This document shows, piece by piece, positions 55,631 to 64,000 of a stretch of DNA of 64,000 bases. Within the stretch, counting starts at the first letter, position 1. The number at the start of each line of letters is the position of its first letter. A program made the position numbers and the translations under genes. Source of the stretch: Xanthobacter tagetidis (lineage in GTDB: Bacteria > Pseudomonadota > Alphaproteobacteria > Rhizobiales > Xanthobacteraceae); NCBI RefSeq assembly GCF_003667445.1, contig NZ_RCTF01000012.1, positions 62,001-126,000 on the forward strand, read 5' to 3'. Below the pieces are notes generated by a model. It made no database searches. It worked only from the letters and a program-made list of their open reading frames with translations, and was not told the DNA's origin.

Positions 55631-58114
55631 TCAGGTGCCGCGCGGCTTGGCGCGGGTGGTGGGATCGGCCTGGGACGGGTCCTCGGGCCAGGGATGCTTG
55701 GGATAGCGCCCGCGCATCTCCGCGCGCACGTCGCGCCACGAGCCGCGCCAGAATTGCGGCAGGTCCTTGGTGACCTGGATCGGCCGGCGCGCCGGCGAGA
55801 GCAGAGCGAGGGTCAGCGGAATGCGCCCGCCGGCGAGCGCGGGATGCGTCGTGAGCCCGAACAATTCCTGCACCCGCACCTCCACCTGCGGGCCGCCCTC
55901 GGCGGCATAGTCCACCGGCAGGCGGGTGCCCGTGGGGGCGGTGAAATGGGTCGGCGCCTCCGCCTCCAGGCGCGCCGCGAGCGCATAGGGCAGGAGCGCC
56001 TTCAGCGCCGCGTCGAGGTCGGAGGCGGTGATCTCCGCGAGCGCCGTGCGGCCCGCGATGAAGGGCGCCAGCCAGTCGCCCGCCGTGGCGGCGAGGGCGG
56101 CGTCGGCAAGGTCGGGCCAGGGCTCGCCCTCGGCGGCACGCAGGAAGGCGACGCGGTCGCGCCACTGGGCGAGCGACGGGGAGAAGGGCAGGCGGGCGAT
56201 GCCGAGGCCGGCGACGCCTTCCGCCAGCAGGCGCGCGGTTGCGGCATCGGGCGGCGTGGGCCGCGGGCGCGACGACAGGGTCAGCGCGCCGAGCCGGCGC
56301 GTCTGCCGCGCGCGGACCGCGGCGGCACCGGCGTCGAACGTCACCTCCAGCCCCTCGCCGATCTCGGCCGCGAACAGGGCCTCGATCTCGTCCTCGGCGA
56401 GTGCAGCGGCGAGCAGGATGCGCGCGGCATCCGCCCGGCCCGACATCTCGGCGACGGCGAGGTAGGGCGCCTTCGCGAGCGCCGCCGCCGGGTCCACCGC
56501 CCCGGCCCGGCCGTTGCGCAGCAGGAAGCGCGTGCCGTCGCCGCGCGCTTTGGCGACGCGGTCCGGGAAGGCGAGTGCCAGCAGCGCGGCGGGGGAGGGC
56601 GCCGCGCGCCGCGCGTCCGCCGCGCCCCTGGCCGCCTCGGTCCAGCGCTGGGCGAGGCGGCGGGCATCCTCGGCGCGGCGCGAGCGGTCGCGGCGGAAAT
56701 CGTCGAGCCGATGCAGCAGATCGACGCCGTCGCCGCCCAGCCCGCGCTCGGTCAGCACGGCGGCGATCTCGCCCGCCTGGCGCCCGGCGCCGCTTTCGGC
56801 CCCCATCACCACCATGTGGGCGAGGCGCGGCGGCAGCGGCAGGCGCGCCATGCGCGCGCCCAGCGGCGTGACGCGGCCCTCCGCGTCCAGCGCGCCGAGC
56901 AGAGCCAGGAGCGCCTTCGCCTCCTTCACAGCCGGTTCGGGCGGCGGGTCGAGGAAGGGCAGGCTCGCCGGCTCGCGCACCCCGGCGCGGGCGAGGTCGA
57001 GCACCAGGCCGGTCAAGTCGGCGGAGAGGATTTCCGGCGTCGCGAAGGGCTTCAGGCTCGCCGTCTCGCCCTCGCTCCACAGCCGGAAGCACACGCCCGG
57101 CTCGGTGCGCCCGGCGCGGCCGCGCCTCTGGTCGGCGCCGGCGCGGGAGACGCGCTCGGTCACGAGCGTGGTGAGCCCCACGTCCGGCTCGAAGCGCGGC
57201 ACGCGGGCAAGGCCGCTGTCCACCACCACGCGCACCCCCTCGATGGTGAGCGAGGTCTCGGCGATGGAGGTGGCGAGCACCACCTTGCGCCGGCCCGCGG
57301 GGGCGGGCAGCAGCGCCCGGTCCTGCTCCGCCGCATCCATGGCGCCGAACAGCGGCACGAGGTCGACGGCAGGGTCGCGCACCTTCTCCGCCAGGAAGTC
57401 GCGGGTGCGGCGGATCTCGGCGGCGCCGGGCAGGAAGGCGAGGATCGAGCCCTGCTCCTCGGAGAGCGCGCGGACGATCGCCTCCGCCATCTGTCCCTCG
57501 ATCCGCGCGCGCGGGTCGCGGCCGAGATGGCGCGTGGCAACCGGAAAGGCGCGGCCTTCGCTTGCGATCACCGGGGCCGGGGCGCCTTCGGTGCCCATGA
57601 GCGCGGCGACGCGCGCGCCGTCGAGGGTGGCGGACATGGCGAGGAGGCGCAGGTCGTCGCGCAGCCCGCGCTGGCTGTCCAGCGCCAGCGCGAGGCCGAG
57701 ATCGGCGTCGAGGCTGCGCTCGTGGAACTCGTCGAACAGCACGGCCGCGACGCCGGCAAGCTCCGGATCGTCCAGCACCATGCGGGTGAACACGCCCTCG
57801 GTCACCACCTCGATGCGGGTGCGCGCGGAGACCTCCGAGCGCAGCCGCACCCGGTAGCCGACCCGCTCGCCGACCCGCTCTCCCAAAGTCTGCGCCATGC
57901 GGTGGGCGGCGGCGCGCGCCGCGAGGCGGCGCGGCTCCAGGACGAGGATCTTGCCGCCCCTCACCCAGGGCGCGTCGAGCAAGGCCAGCGGCACCCGCGT
58001 GGTCTTGCCGGCGCCCGGCGGCGCCACCAGCACGGCCGCCGGCGTGGCGGCGAGGGTGCGCATCAGGTTGTCGAGGACCGCATCGATGGGAAGCGGCGCG
58101 AAGGCGGGCGGCAT
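55631..58114 (-). CDS. hrpB: ATP-dependent helicase HrpB
   Basis: A DEAH-box/RHA-family helicase of 827 aa. Motif I APPGAGKTTRVPL, motif II as DEFHER, motif III MSATLD, motif V TSIAETSLTIEGV and motif VI QRRGRAGRTEPG are all present, followed by the HrpB-specific C-terminal domain ending ...GRYPKHPWPEDPSQA. The biological role in bacteria is poorly defined. The ATG at 58114 is preferred over an upstream GTG. Confidence 0.96.
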   Translation of the reverse strand: MPPAFAPLPIDAVLDNLMRTLAATPAAVLVAPPGAGKTTRVPLALLDAPWVRGGKILVLEPRRLAARAAAHRMAQTLGERVGERVGYRVRLRSEVSARTRIEVVTEGVFTRMVLDDPELAGVAAVLFDEFHERSLDADLGLALALDSQRGLRDDLRLLAMSATLDGARVAALMGTEGAPAPVIASEGRAFPVATRHLGRDPRARIEGQMAEAIVRALSEEQGSILAFLPGAAEIRRTRDFLAEKVRDPAVDLVPLFGAMDAAEQDRALLPAPAGRRKVVLATSIAETSLTIEGVRVVVDSGLARVPRFEPDVGLTTLVTERVSRAGADQRRGRAGRTEPGVCFRLWSEGETASLKPFATPEILSADLTGLVLDLARAGVREPASLPFLDPPPEPAVKEAKALLALLGALDAEGRVTPLGARMARLPLPPRLAHMVVMGAESGAGRQAGEIAAVLTERGLGGDGVDLLHRLDDFRRDRSRRAEDARRLAQRWTEAARGAADARRAAPSPAALLALAFPDRVAKARGDGTRFLLRNGRAGAVDPAAALAKAPYLAVAEMSGRADAARILLAAALAEDEIEALFAAEIGEGLEVTFDAGAAAVRARQTRRLGALTLSSRPRPTPPDAATARLLAEGVAGLGIARLPFSPSLAQWRDRVAFLRAAEGEPWPDLADAALAATAGDWLAPFIAGRTALAEITASDLDAALKALLPYALAARLEAEAPTHFTAPTGTRLPVDYAAEGGPQVEVRVQELFGLTTHPALAGGRIPLTLALLSPARRPIQVTKDLPQFWRGSWRDVRAEMRGRYPKHPWPEDPSQADPTTRAKPRGT

Positions 58115-58207
58115 GGCGGTGTCATAGACCACAATCGCCCCGGCGGGCGAGGGTGGCGCGATACGCGGGCGGCTGAATATCGCGTAAATGCCGTGAATTA
58201 ATGTAAA

Positions 58208-58258
58208 TCTCATAATGAGACGTATTATCTATTGAACCACTCGACATAGTCGAATAAT
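58208..58258 (+). promoter_or_regulatory. Two perfect palindromes and a possible promoter before the orphan binding-protein gene
   Basis: TCTCATAATGAGA (58208-58220) and TCGACATAGTCGA (58241-58253) are both perfect dyads. TTGAAC (58232-58237) could be a -35 box, and AATAAT/TAATCG just after 58252 a -10, which would put the second dyad in the spacer. The block is unusually AT-rich for the window and is shared with the divergent hrpB. Confidence 0.5.
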
Positions 58259-58291
58259 CGGGAAGGCGACCTGACCCATCCGGAGAGCATC

Positions 58292-59497
58292 ATGCGCCGT
58301 CCTCTGTTCGCCGCCCTCGCCGCGGCGCTCCTCCTTTCCGGTCCGCTCGCGGCGGCGGACGGCAAGCCCCTGCGCATCGGCATCCTCAACGACCAGTCCG
58401 GCATCTATGCCGACATGGCCGGCCCCGGCTCGGTGATCGCCGCGCAGATGGCGGTGGAGGATTTCGGCGGCAAGGTGCTCGGCCGGCCGATCGAGATCGT
58501 CGTCGGCGACCACCAGAACAAGCCGGACGTGGGCTCGGCCATCGTCAACCGCTGGATCGACGAGCAGGGCGTCGACGTGATCGCCGACATCCCCACCTCC
58601 TCGGTGCTGCTGGCGGTGCAGGAGATCGGCCGGCGCAAGGACAAGTTGGTGCTCGCCTCCACCGGCGGGTCGTCCGATTTCACCGGCAAGTTCTGCGCCC
58701 CCACCGGCATCCACTGGACCTACGACACCTATGCGCTGGCCGCCGGCACCGGCGCCTCGCTGGCGAAGGACGGGCCGTGGTTCTTCATCACCGCCGACTA
58801 CGCCTTCGGCGCGGCGCTGGAGCGCGACACCGCCCAGGCGGTGGAGAAGGGCGGCGGCAAGGTGGTGGGCCGGGTGAAGCACCCGCAGGGCTCCACCGAC
58901 TTCTCCTCCTACCTGCTCCAGGCCCAGGGTGCGGGCGCCAAGCTCATCGCCTTCGCCAATTCGGGCGCGGACCAGGTGAACGCCATCAAGCAGGCCAACG
59001 AGTTCGGCATCCCGCAGTCGGGCATCAAGCTCGCCGGGCTCTATCTCCACATCACCGACATCCACGCCATCGGCCTGCCCACCGCCAAGGGGCTGATCCT
59101 GACGCAGGGCTTCTACTGGGACCTCAATGACGAGACCCGCGCCTGGTCGAAGCGCTTCTACCAACGCCACAAGGCCATGCCCACCATGGGCCAGGCGGGC
59201 GTCTATTCGTCGATCCTGCACTATCTCAAGGCGGTCCAGGCGGCCGGCACCGCCGACACCGGCACGGTGGTGGCGCAGATGAAGGCGACCCCGGTGGACG
59301 ACTTCTTCTCCCATGGCGGGCGCATCCGCGAGGACGGCCGCATGGTGCACGACCTCTATCTGCTGAAGGTGAAGGCGCCCGATCAGCAGAAGTATCCCTG
59401 GGACTATCTGGAGCTGATCCGCGTCATCCCCGGCGACGAGGCGTTCCGCCCGCTGAACGAGGGCGGCTGCCCGCTGGTGAAGGCGGCGGCGAACTGA
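58292..59497 (+). CDS. ABC transporter substrate-binding protein (LivK/urea class), orphan
   Basis: A 401-aa periplasmic type I binding protein with a Sec signal peptide (MRRPLFAALAAALLLSGPLAAADG, cleavage near residue 22). The mature start LRIGILNDQSGIYADMAGPGSV is typical of the branched-chain amino-acid/urea/aromatic-acid class. No permease or ATPase gene is nearby, so it must use a transporter encoded elsewhere. The ATG at 58292 follows CCGGAGAGC. Confidence 0.92.
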   Translation: MRRPLFAALAAALLLSGPLAAADGKPLRIGILNDQSGIYADMAGPGSVIAAQMAVEDFGGKVLGRPIEIVVGDHQNKPDVGSAIVNRWIDEQGVDVIADIPTSSVLLAVQEIGRRKDKLVLASTGGSSDFTGKFCAPTGIHWTYDTYALAAGTGASLAKDGPWFFITADYAFGAALERDTAQAVEKGGGKVVGRVKHPQGSTDFSSYLLQAQGAGAKLIAFANSGADQVNAIKQANEFGIPQSGIKLAGLYLHITDIHAIGLPTAKGLILTQGFYWDLNDETRAWSKRFYQRHKAMPTMGQAGVYSSILHYLKAVQAAGTADTGTVVAQMKATPVDDFFSHGGRIREDGRMVHDLYLLKVKAPDQQKYPWDYLELIRVIPGDEAFRPLNEGGCPLVKAAAN

Positions 59498-59599
59498 TCG
59501 GCCGCGCGCGGCACTCCCCCGCCCGCGTGCCTTGCGTCGCGGCGCGCGGGGTGGCTTAAGAGCCTTTTCCGCCTTCGGGCCGCGCTGAGGCACTGTTTC

Positions 59600-60589
59600 A
59601 TGTCCCTTGCCCCTTCCAGCCTCACCGACAAGGTCACCACCTTCGCCCTCGGCGCCGAGATCGTCGCCGCCGCCTTCCTCGACGCGACGCCGGCCTTCGC
59701 GGGCGCACAGGGGCAGGTGTTCCTGGGCGTCGGCGGCGGCAAAGCGGTGACGGCGCATGAGGGCGCGGTGCTGTGCGCGGTGGCGGACGGCACCCGCCTC
59801 ATCACCGGCGGCGACGACGGGCGGGTGGTTGAGACACGCGCGGACGGCAGCGTCACCGAGATCGCATCCCACACCGGCCGCTGGATCGACCGCATCGCGC
59901 TCGGCCCGGACGGCACGCTCGCTTATTCCGCCGGCAAGACCGCATTCGTGATCGCCAAAGGCGAGACGAAGAGCTTCGAGGCGCCGTCCACCGTGGGCGG
60001 CCTCGCCTTCGCGCCGAAGGGCCTGAGACTCGCCATCGCCCATTATGGCGGGGCAACGCTGTGGTTTCCCAACGCGCCCTCGGCCAAGCCGGAGCTTCTG
60101 GGCTGGAAGGGCTCGCATCTCGGCCTCGCCTTCTCGCCGGACGGGCGCTTCCTGGTCTCCACCATGCAGGAGCCGGCGCTGCACGGCTGGCGCGTGGTGG
60201 ACGGCGCCCACATGCGCATGACCGGCTACCCCTCGCGGGTGAAGTCCTTCGCCTTCACGGCGGACGGCAAGTGGCTCGCCACCTCCGGCTCGGGCGAGGT
60301 GGTGATGTGGCCGTTCCAGGCCAAGGACGGCCCCATGGGCAAGGCGCCGACCATGGTCGCGCCGTCGGCCTCCTCGCGGGTGCTGGTTGTGGCCTGCCAT
60401 CCGAAGGACCCGGTGATCGCCGCCGGCTACGAGGACGGCATGGTGCTGATGGCGCGCATCTCGGACAGCGCGGAAATCCTCCTGCGGGCACCCGACGCCG
60501 ATCCGCTTGCCGCCATCGCCTGGCACCCGGCGGGCGGCGCCGTGGCCTATGCCACCCAGAGCGGGGCGGCGGGCGTGCTGGCCTTCTGA
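59600..60589 (+). CDS. WD40 repeat protein
   Basis: A 329-aa protein made of about six degenerate WD40 blades; clearer ones read LAFAPKGLRLAIAHYGGATLWF, LGLAFSPDGRFLVSTMQEPALHGW and FAFTADGKWLATSGSGEVVMW. No signal peptide is seen, so it is probably a cytoplasmic scaffold. Single-domain WD40 proteins of this type are common in Alphaproteobacteria and have no known role. Confidence 0.88.
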   Translation: MSLAPSSLTDKVTTFALGAEIVAAAFLDATPAFAGAQGQVFLGVGGGKAVTAHEGAVLCAVADGTRLITGGDDGRVVETRADGSVTEIASHTGRWIDRIALGPDGTLAYSAGKTAFVIAKGETKSFEAPSTVGGLAFAPKGLRLAIAHYGGATLWFPNAPSAKPELLGWKGSHLGLAFSPDGRFLVSTMQEPALHGWRVVDGAHMRMTGYPSRVKSFAFTADGKWLATSGSGEVVMWPFQAKDGPMGKAPTMVAPSASSRVLVVACHPKDPVIAAGYEDGMVLMARISDSAEILLRAPDADPLAAIAWHPAGGAVAYATQSGAAGVLAF

Positions 60590-60684
60590 TGTCCCGCATT
60601 CGCTAAGTCACGGGCCTGTCGCGGTCTGGCGCCATAGGCTAACGTGACGCGCCTTCGCATCTGCGAAGCGGCCAGCAGGGAGCC

Positions 60685-61437
60685 ATGCCGATGAAGATCG
60701 CTGACGTCCGCCGCACCGCCTATTCCATGCCGCTCGTCAGCCCGTCCTATCCGCGGGGTCCCTACCGCTTCTTCGACCGCGAGTTCATGATCATCACCTA
60801 CCGCACCGATCCCGCGGCGCTGGAGGAAGTGGTGCCGGAGCCGCTGAAGGTCGGCGAGCCCATCGTCAAGTACGAGTTCATCCGCATGCCGGATTCCACC
60901 GGCTTCGGCGACTATACCGAGACCGGGCAGGTGATCCCGGTCACGCTGGACGGCGTCGCCGGCGGCTATGTGCACTCCATGTATCTCGACGACGAGGCGC
61001 CGATCGCCGGCGGCCGCGAGATCTGGGGCTTCCCGAAGAAGTACGCCAACCCCAAGTTCCAGGTGGAGACCGACACGCTGGTCGGCACCCTGAACTATGG
61101 CAGCGTGCTTTGCGCCTCCGCCACCATGGGCTACAAGCACGTGCCCGCCGACAAGGATAAGGTGCTCGCCTCGCTGCTGGCGCCGAGCTTCCTCATCAAG
61201 ATCATCCCGGACGTGGACGCCAAGCCGCGCATCTGCGAGCTGGTCCGCTACTATCTGGAAGACATCACCCTCAAGGAATGCTGGACCGGCCCGGCGGCGC
61301 TCGGCCTGTTCCCCCACGCCATCTGCGACGTGGCGAAGCTGCCGGTGCTGGAGGTGCTCTCGGCGGTGCACCTCAAGGCCGACCTGACGCTCGGCCTGGG
61401 CGAGGTGGTCTACGACTATCTGGCCGAGGACAAGTGA
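60685..61437 (+). CDS. adc: Acetoacetate decarboxylase
   Basis: Decarboxylates acetoacetate to acetone and CO2; 250 aa. The Schiff-base lysine region [15 protein letters not shown] and the Glu in [17 protein letters not shown] are conserved. The ATG at 60685 follows GCAGGGAGCC; a second ATG lies 6 bases on. With the patatin gene 71 bases downstream it forms a pair often associated with polyhydroxybutyrate or acetoacetate turnover. Confidence 0.93.
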   Translation: MPMKIADVRRTAYSMPLVSPSYPRGPYRFFDREFMIITYRTDPAALEEVVPEPLKVGEPIVKYEFIRMPDSTGFGDYTETGQVIPVTLDGVAGGYVHSMYLDDEAPIAGGREIWGFPKKYANPKFQVETDTLVGTLNYGSVLCASATMGYKHVPADKDKVLASLLAPSFLIKIIPDVDAKPRICELVRYYLEDITLKECWTGPAALGLFPHAICDVAKLPVLEVLSAVHLKADLTLGLGEVVYDYLAEDK

Positions 61438-61508
61438 TCCCTCGCGGGATGCGCGGCGCGCCCGCCCATCCCGCCATCGCCCGACGCCGCGCCCGGAGAT
61501 GAGACGAC

Positions 61509-62660
61509 ATGAACCCGCATGCCAAGGCCTTGCCCGCCGACCTCTGCGACATGATCAACGAGTATGACCGCGTCGCCCTCGTGTTCCAGGGCGGCGGCGC
61601 GCTCGGCGCCTACCAGGCCGGGGTCTACGAGGCGCTGTCGGAGACCGGCTGCGAGCCGAACTGGATTTCCGGCGTTTCGATCGGCGCCATCAACTCGGCC
61701 ATCATCGCCGGCAACACGCCGGAGAACCGGCTGCCGCGACTTCGGGAATTCTGGGAGACCATCTCCCGCCGCAAGGTGCTGCCCTGGACGCCGGAGGGCG
61801 ACGTGTTCCGCGCCATGCGCAACCAGTTCAGCGCGTCCATGACCATCCTGCAGGGCCAGCCGGGCTTCTTCCGCCCTCGCTTCCCCAACCCCTGGCTGCT
61901 GCCCACCGGCGCCACCGGCGCCACCTCCTTCTACGACACCTCGCCGCTGCACGAGACGCTGCTGAAGCTGGTGGACTTCGACATCATCAATTCCGGCGAG
62001 AAGCGCTTCTCGGTCGGCGCGGTGAACGTGCGCACCGGCAATTTCATCTATTTCGACAACAAGATCCACACCATCGGGCCGGAGCACATCATGGCCTCCG
62101 GCGCGTTGCCGCCGGGCTTCCCGGCCATCAAGATCGAGGGCGAATACTATTGGGACGGCGGCGTCGTCTCCAACACCCCGCTCCAGTTCCTGCTGGACCA
62201 GCCGGACCATCCGAGCGCGCTGGTGTTCCAGGTGGACCTGTTCAGCGCCCGCGGGCCGCTGCCGCGCGACATGTTCGACGTCTCCGAGCGGCAGAAGGAC
62301 ATCGCCTATTCGAGCCGCACCCGCTACACGACCGACGTGTTCCGCCGGGTCCAGGAGTTGCGCGCCAAGCTCTACGAATCGCTGCTGCGCATCCCCGAGC
62401 AGCTGCGCACGCCGGAAGACCAGCAGCTGATCGACGAATACGGCGCCTCCGGCCCGGTCAACATCTGCCACCTGATCTATCAGGAGAAGACCTACGAGCG
62501 GGAATTCAAGGACTACGAATTCTCCGGCACCTCCATGCGCGATCACTGGCAGACCGGCTACGAGGACACGCTAAAGACGCTCTCGCGCCGCGAATGGCTG
62601 AAGAAGCCGGACGATTCCATCGGCATCGTCGTCCACGACATCCACCGCCTGTCGGAGTGA
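61509..62660 (+). CDS. Patatin-like phospholipase with DUF3734 C-terminus
   Basis: A 383-aa serine lipase-like protein. The oxyanion loop QGGGALGAYQAGVYEAL, the nucleophile elbow GVSIGAIN and the Asp of the dyad in WDGGVVSNTPL are intact. The C-terminal 110 residues match DUF3734, common in patatins linked to 3-hydroxybutyrate metabolism. Likely co-transcribed with adc. Confidence 0.93.
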   Translation: MNPHAKALPADLCDMINEYDRVALVFQGGGALGAYQAGVYEALSETGCEPNWISGVSIGAINSAIIAGNTPENRLPRLREFWETISRRKVLPWTPEGDVFRAMRNQFSASMTILQGQPGFFRPRFPNPWLLPTGATGATSFYDTSPLHETLLKLVDFDIINSGEKRFSVGAVNVRTGNFIYFDNKIHTIGPEHIMASGALPPGFPAIKIEGEYYWDGGVVSNTPLQFLLDQPDHPSALVFQVDLFSARGPLPRDMFDVSERQKDIAYSSRTRYTTDVFRRVQELRAKLYESLLRIPEQLRTPEDQQLIDEYGASGPVNICHLIYQEKTYEREFKDYEFSGTSMRDHWQTGYEDTLKTLSRREWLKKPDDSIGIVVHDIHRLSE

Positions 62661-62669
62661 CGGCGGCGC

Positions 62670-63437
62670 TCAGGCCGTGAGCTTGAGGATGCCGCGCGCG
62701 GCCATGTAGAGGCCGAGCAGCGTGAGGAAGCCGAAGAAGATCCGCGAGAACAGCTCGGGCGAGGCCATGATGCGCAGGCGCCGCCCGAGGTTCAGCCCGA
62801 GCCCCGCCGGCAGCAGCGCCGCGATCGAGGCGCCGATGATCCACGGGTCCAGCAGCGGCGCGCCCGAACTGCCGGGCCACATCAGGATCGGCATCATCGC
62901 GAAAGAGGCCACCATGAAGTTCAGGCCCAGCGCCTGCACCATGTCGTCCCGCCCGAGCCCCAGCGCCTTGAAGAACACCACCGCCGGCAGCATCGCCATG
63001 CTGGTCATGCCGTTGATGACGCCGGTGGCGAGGCCGACGACCGGCGCGAGCGGCCCCTCCCACCCCTCCGGCAGGTGGACGTGGACGGAGGCGAGGCCGA
63101 GCAGGCCGTAGCAGCACACGACGATGCCCATGGCCGGCAGGGTGAACGGCGAATCGAGCCCGCCGATGCCGAAGCCGCCGATGAAGGTGCCCACCGTCAG
63201 GCCGGTCATCATGCTGGCGAAGCGCCGCGCGGTGGAGCGCGCGCCCGGCCCGGTGGCGTATTGCCAGACATTGGTGAAGGCGGCGGGAATGATGAGCAGC
63301 GCCACGGCCTGCGGCGGCGGCAGGATCAGCGTGAGCAGGCCGATGGCGACCGTGGGCATCCCCATGCCCACCATGCCCTTCACCGCGCCGGCGAGGACCA
63401 TCACGAAAAAACCGATGAGGATCACGCTGGGTATCAT
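62670..63437 (-). CDS. Sulfite exporter TauE/SafE family protein
   Basis: A membrane protein of 255 aa with about eight spans and the two-repeat TauE/SafE architecture; the repeats carry KGMVGMGMPTVAIGLL and TGVINGMTSMAMLPAVVF. Substrates for the family include sulfite, sulfoacetate and other organic anions; none is indicated here. The ATG at 63437 is used; a TTG three codons earlier is possible. Confidence 0.9.
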   Translation of the reverse strand: MIPSVILIGFFVMVLAGAVKGMVGMGMPTVAIGLLTLILPPPQAVALLIIPAAFTNVWQYATGPGARSTARRFASMMTGLTVGTFIGGFGIGGLDSPFTLPAMGIVVCCYGLLGLASVHVHLPEGWEGPLAPVVGLATGVINGMTSMAMLPAVVFFKALGLGRDDMVQALGLNFMVASFAMMPILMWPGSSGAPLLDPWIIGASIAALLPAGLGLNLGRRLRIMASPELFSRIFFGFLTLLGLYMAARGILKLTA

Positions 63438-63584
63438 CGCGGGCAAAGCGGGGGAGGAAGCCTCTTCTTGCGCCTTCCCGGCGCGGCGCGCAACCGTCCG
63501 GACGCGTCATAAAAGCTTATGGCTCCATGACTCTTCTTCATGGGAGCGGCGCGGCCGCGCCGCGCGTCGCGCGCCGGGAAGGGG

Positions 63585-63603
63585 CGGGGGCTCATCGCCC
63601 CCG
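63585..63603 (-). terminator. Hairpin after the indolepyruvate oxidoreductase gene
   Basis: CGGGGGC (63585-63591) and GCCCCCG (63597-63603) pair perfectly around TCATC, 15 bases past the stop of the minus-strand gene ending at 63619. Likely its terminator. Confidence 0.55.
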
Positions 63604-63618
63604 GCCCTGCCTGTGCGC

Positions 63619-64000
63619 CTACTCGGCCGCCACTGCGGCGGGCGCCGCCGGTGCGTCGAAGCGCGCGAGGAGGCTCGCCTCCTCGGCCTTGGCGGCAGCG
63701 AGGTGGCGTTCCTTCACCGGCCCGTAGCCGCGGATCTTCTCCGGGATCGCGGCGATCGCCACCGCCACGGCATGGTTGGCGAGGTCGAGCCGGGGCAGCA
63801 GCGTGCCGATGGTGCGCTCATAGTCGGCGACCAGCCGGCGCTCGGTGCGGCGCTCGGCGCTGTAGCCGAACACGTCGAGCGCGGTGCCGCGCAGCCCCTT
63901 GAACTTCGCCAGAACGCCGAGCGCCTTCAGCATCCAGGGGCCGAAGCTCATCTTGCGCGGCTCCCCGGTCGCGGGGTTGGCGCGGGCGAGAAGCGGCGGC
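63619..64000 (-). CDS. Indolepyruvate ferredoxin oxidoreductase family protein, C-terminal fragment
   Basis: Only the last 127 or so codons are in the window; the gene continues past base 64000. The text LLARANPATGEPRKMSFGPWML, LKALGVLAKFKGLRGTALDVFGYSAERRTERRL and IRGYGPVKERHL matches the C-terminal region of large IorA/IorB-fused enzymes, which oxidise arylpyruvates to acyl-CoA with ferredoxin. The internal Met codon at 63951 is not the start. Confidence 0.9.
   Translation of the reverse strand, partial: PPLLARANPATGEPRKMSFGPWMLKALGVLAKFKGLRGTALDVFGYSAERRTERRLVADYERTIGTLLPRLDLANHAVAVAIAAIPEKIRGYGPVKERHLAAAKAEEASLLARFDAPAAPAAVAAE

Overview
The window is a GC-rich chromosome segment from an alphaproteobacterium of the order Hyphomicrobiales. 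A Xanthobacteraceae-type organism (Xanthobacter, Ancylobacter or Azorhizobium relatives) fits best. The reasons are the tsaD-gpsA / hemC-hemD-mitofilin-hemY block, the murA / DUF2948 / hisD / UPF0262 / LMW-phosphatase block, and several nitrogen and one-carbon accessory functions. No complete rRNA, tRNA, transposase, integrase or CRISPR array was found.

Layout. 1-4.4 kb: housekeeping genes (yidD, an HD hydrolase, an Fe-S scaffold protein, folE, a lone YifN/PemK-like toxin, hisI). 4.4-13.3 kb, minus strand: a guanidine-assimilation operon. A sigma-54-type promoter and a clear guanidine-I (ykkC) riboswitch precede an ABC importer (binding protein, permease, ATPase), the two DUF1989 proteins CgdA and CgdB, a biotin-dependent guanidine/urea-type carboxylase, and a stand-alone C-terminal domain of allophanate hydrolase. 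The amidase half of allophanate hydrolase is absent from the window. 13.4-20.3 kb: a HAD phosphatase, acs and small enzymes. 20.3-34.9 kb: conserved core blocks (gpsA, tsaD, hem genes, alphaproteobacterial Mic60, murA, a c-di-GMP protein, hisD), ending where infA would usually follow. 34.9-45.3 kb: assorted stress, redox and envelope genes plus queDE.

45.4-55.6 kb: a methylated-amine demethylation island. It holds a LuxR-type regulator, a GcvT-like protein, an acyl-CoA-dehydrogenase-like flavoprotein, a flavin reductase, and trimethylamine-N-oxide demethylase (Tdm, with its three zinc cysteines at the expected spacing). A dimethylamine monooxygenase set follows: DmmA-like protein, FAD/2Fe-2S reductase and the DUF3445 haem subunit. 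A 30-bp element matching at 22 of 30 positions occurs once in each of the two main upstream regions. In one of them it overlaps a TTGACA promoter and contains a perfect inverted repeat. 55.6-64 kb: hrpB, an orphan periplasmic binding protein behind two palindromes, a WD40 protein, acetoacetate decarboxylase, a patatin, a TauE exporter and the 3' end of an indolepyruvate ferredoxin oxidoreductase.

How it works together. Both accessory clusters release nitrogen from small C/N compounds. Guanidine would be imported, carboxylated, deiminated to allophanate and hydrolysed to ammonia and CO2. TMAO would be converted to dimethylamine and then methylamine, with one-carbon units passed to tetrahydrofolate. 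Both use the DUF1989 zinc fold, and the cysteine pattern separates a probably catalytic CgdB from a degenerate CgdA. Dispersed hairpin-rich repeats fill the longest gene-free stretches (11.6-11.9, 16.9-17.05 and 49.45-49.83 kb).
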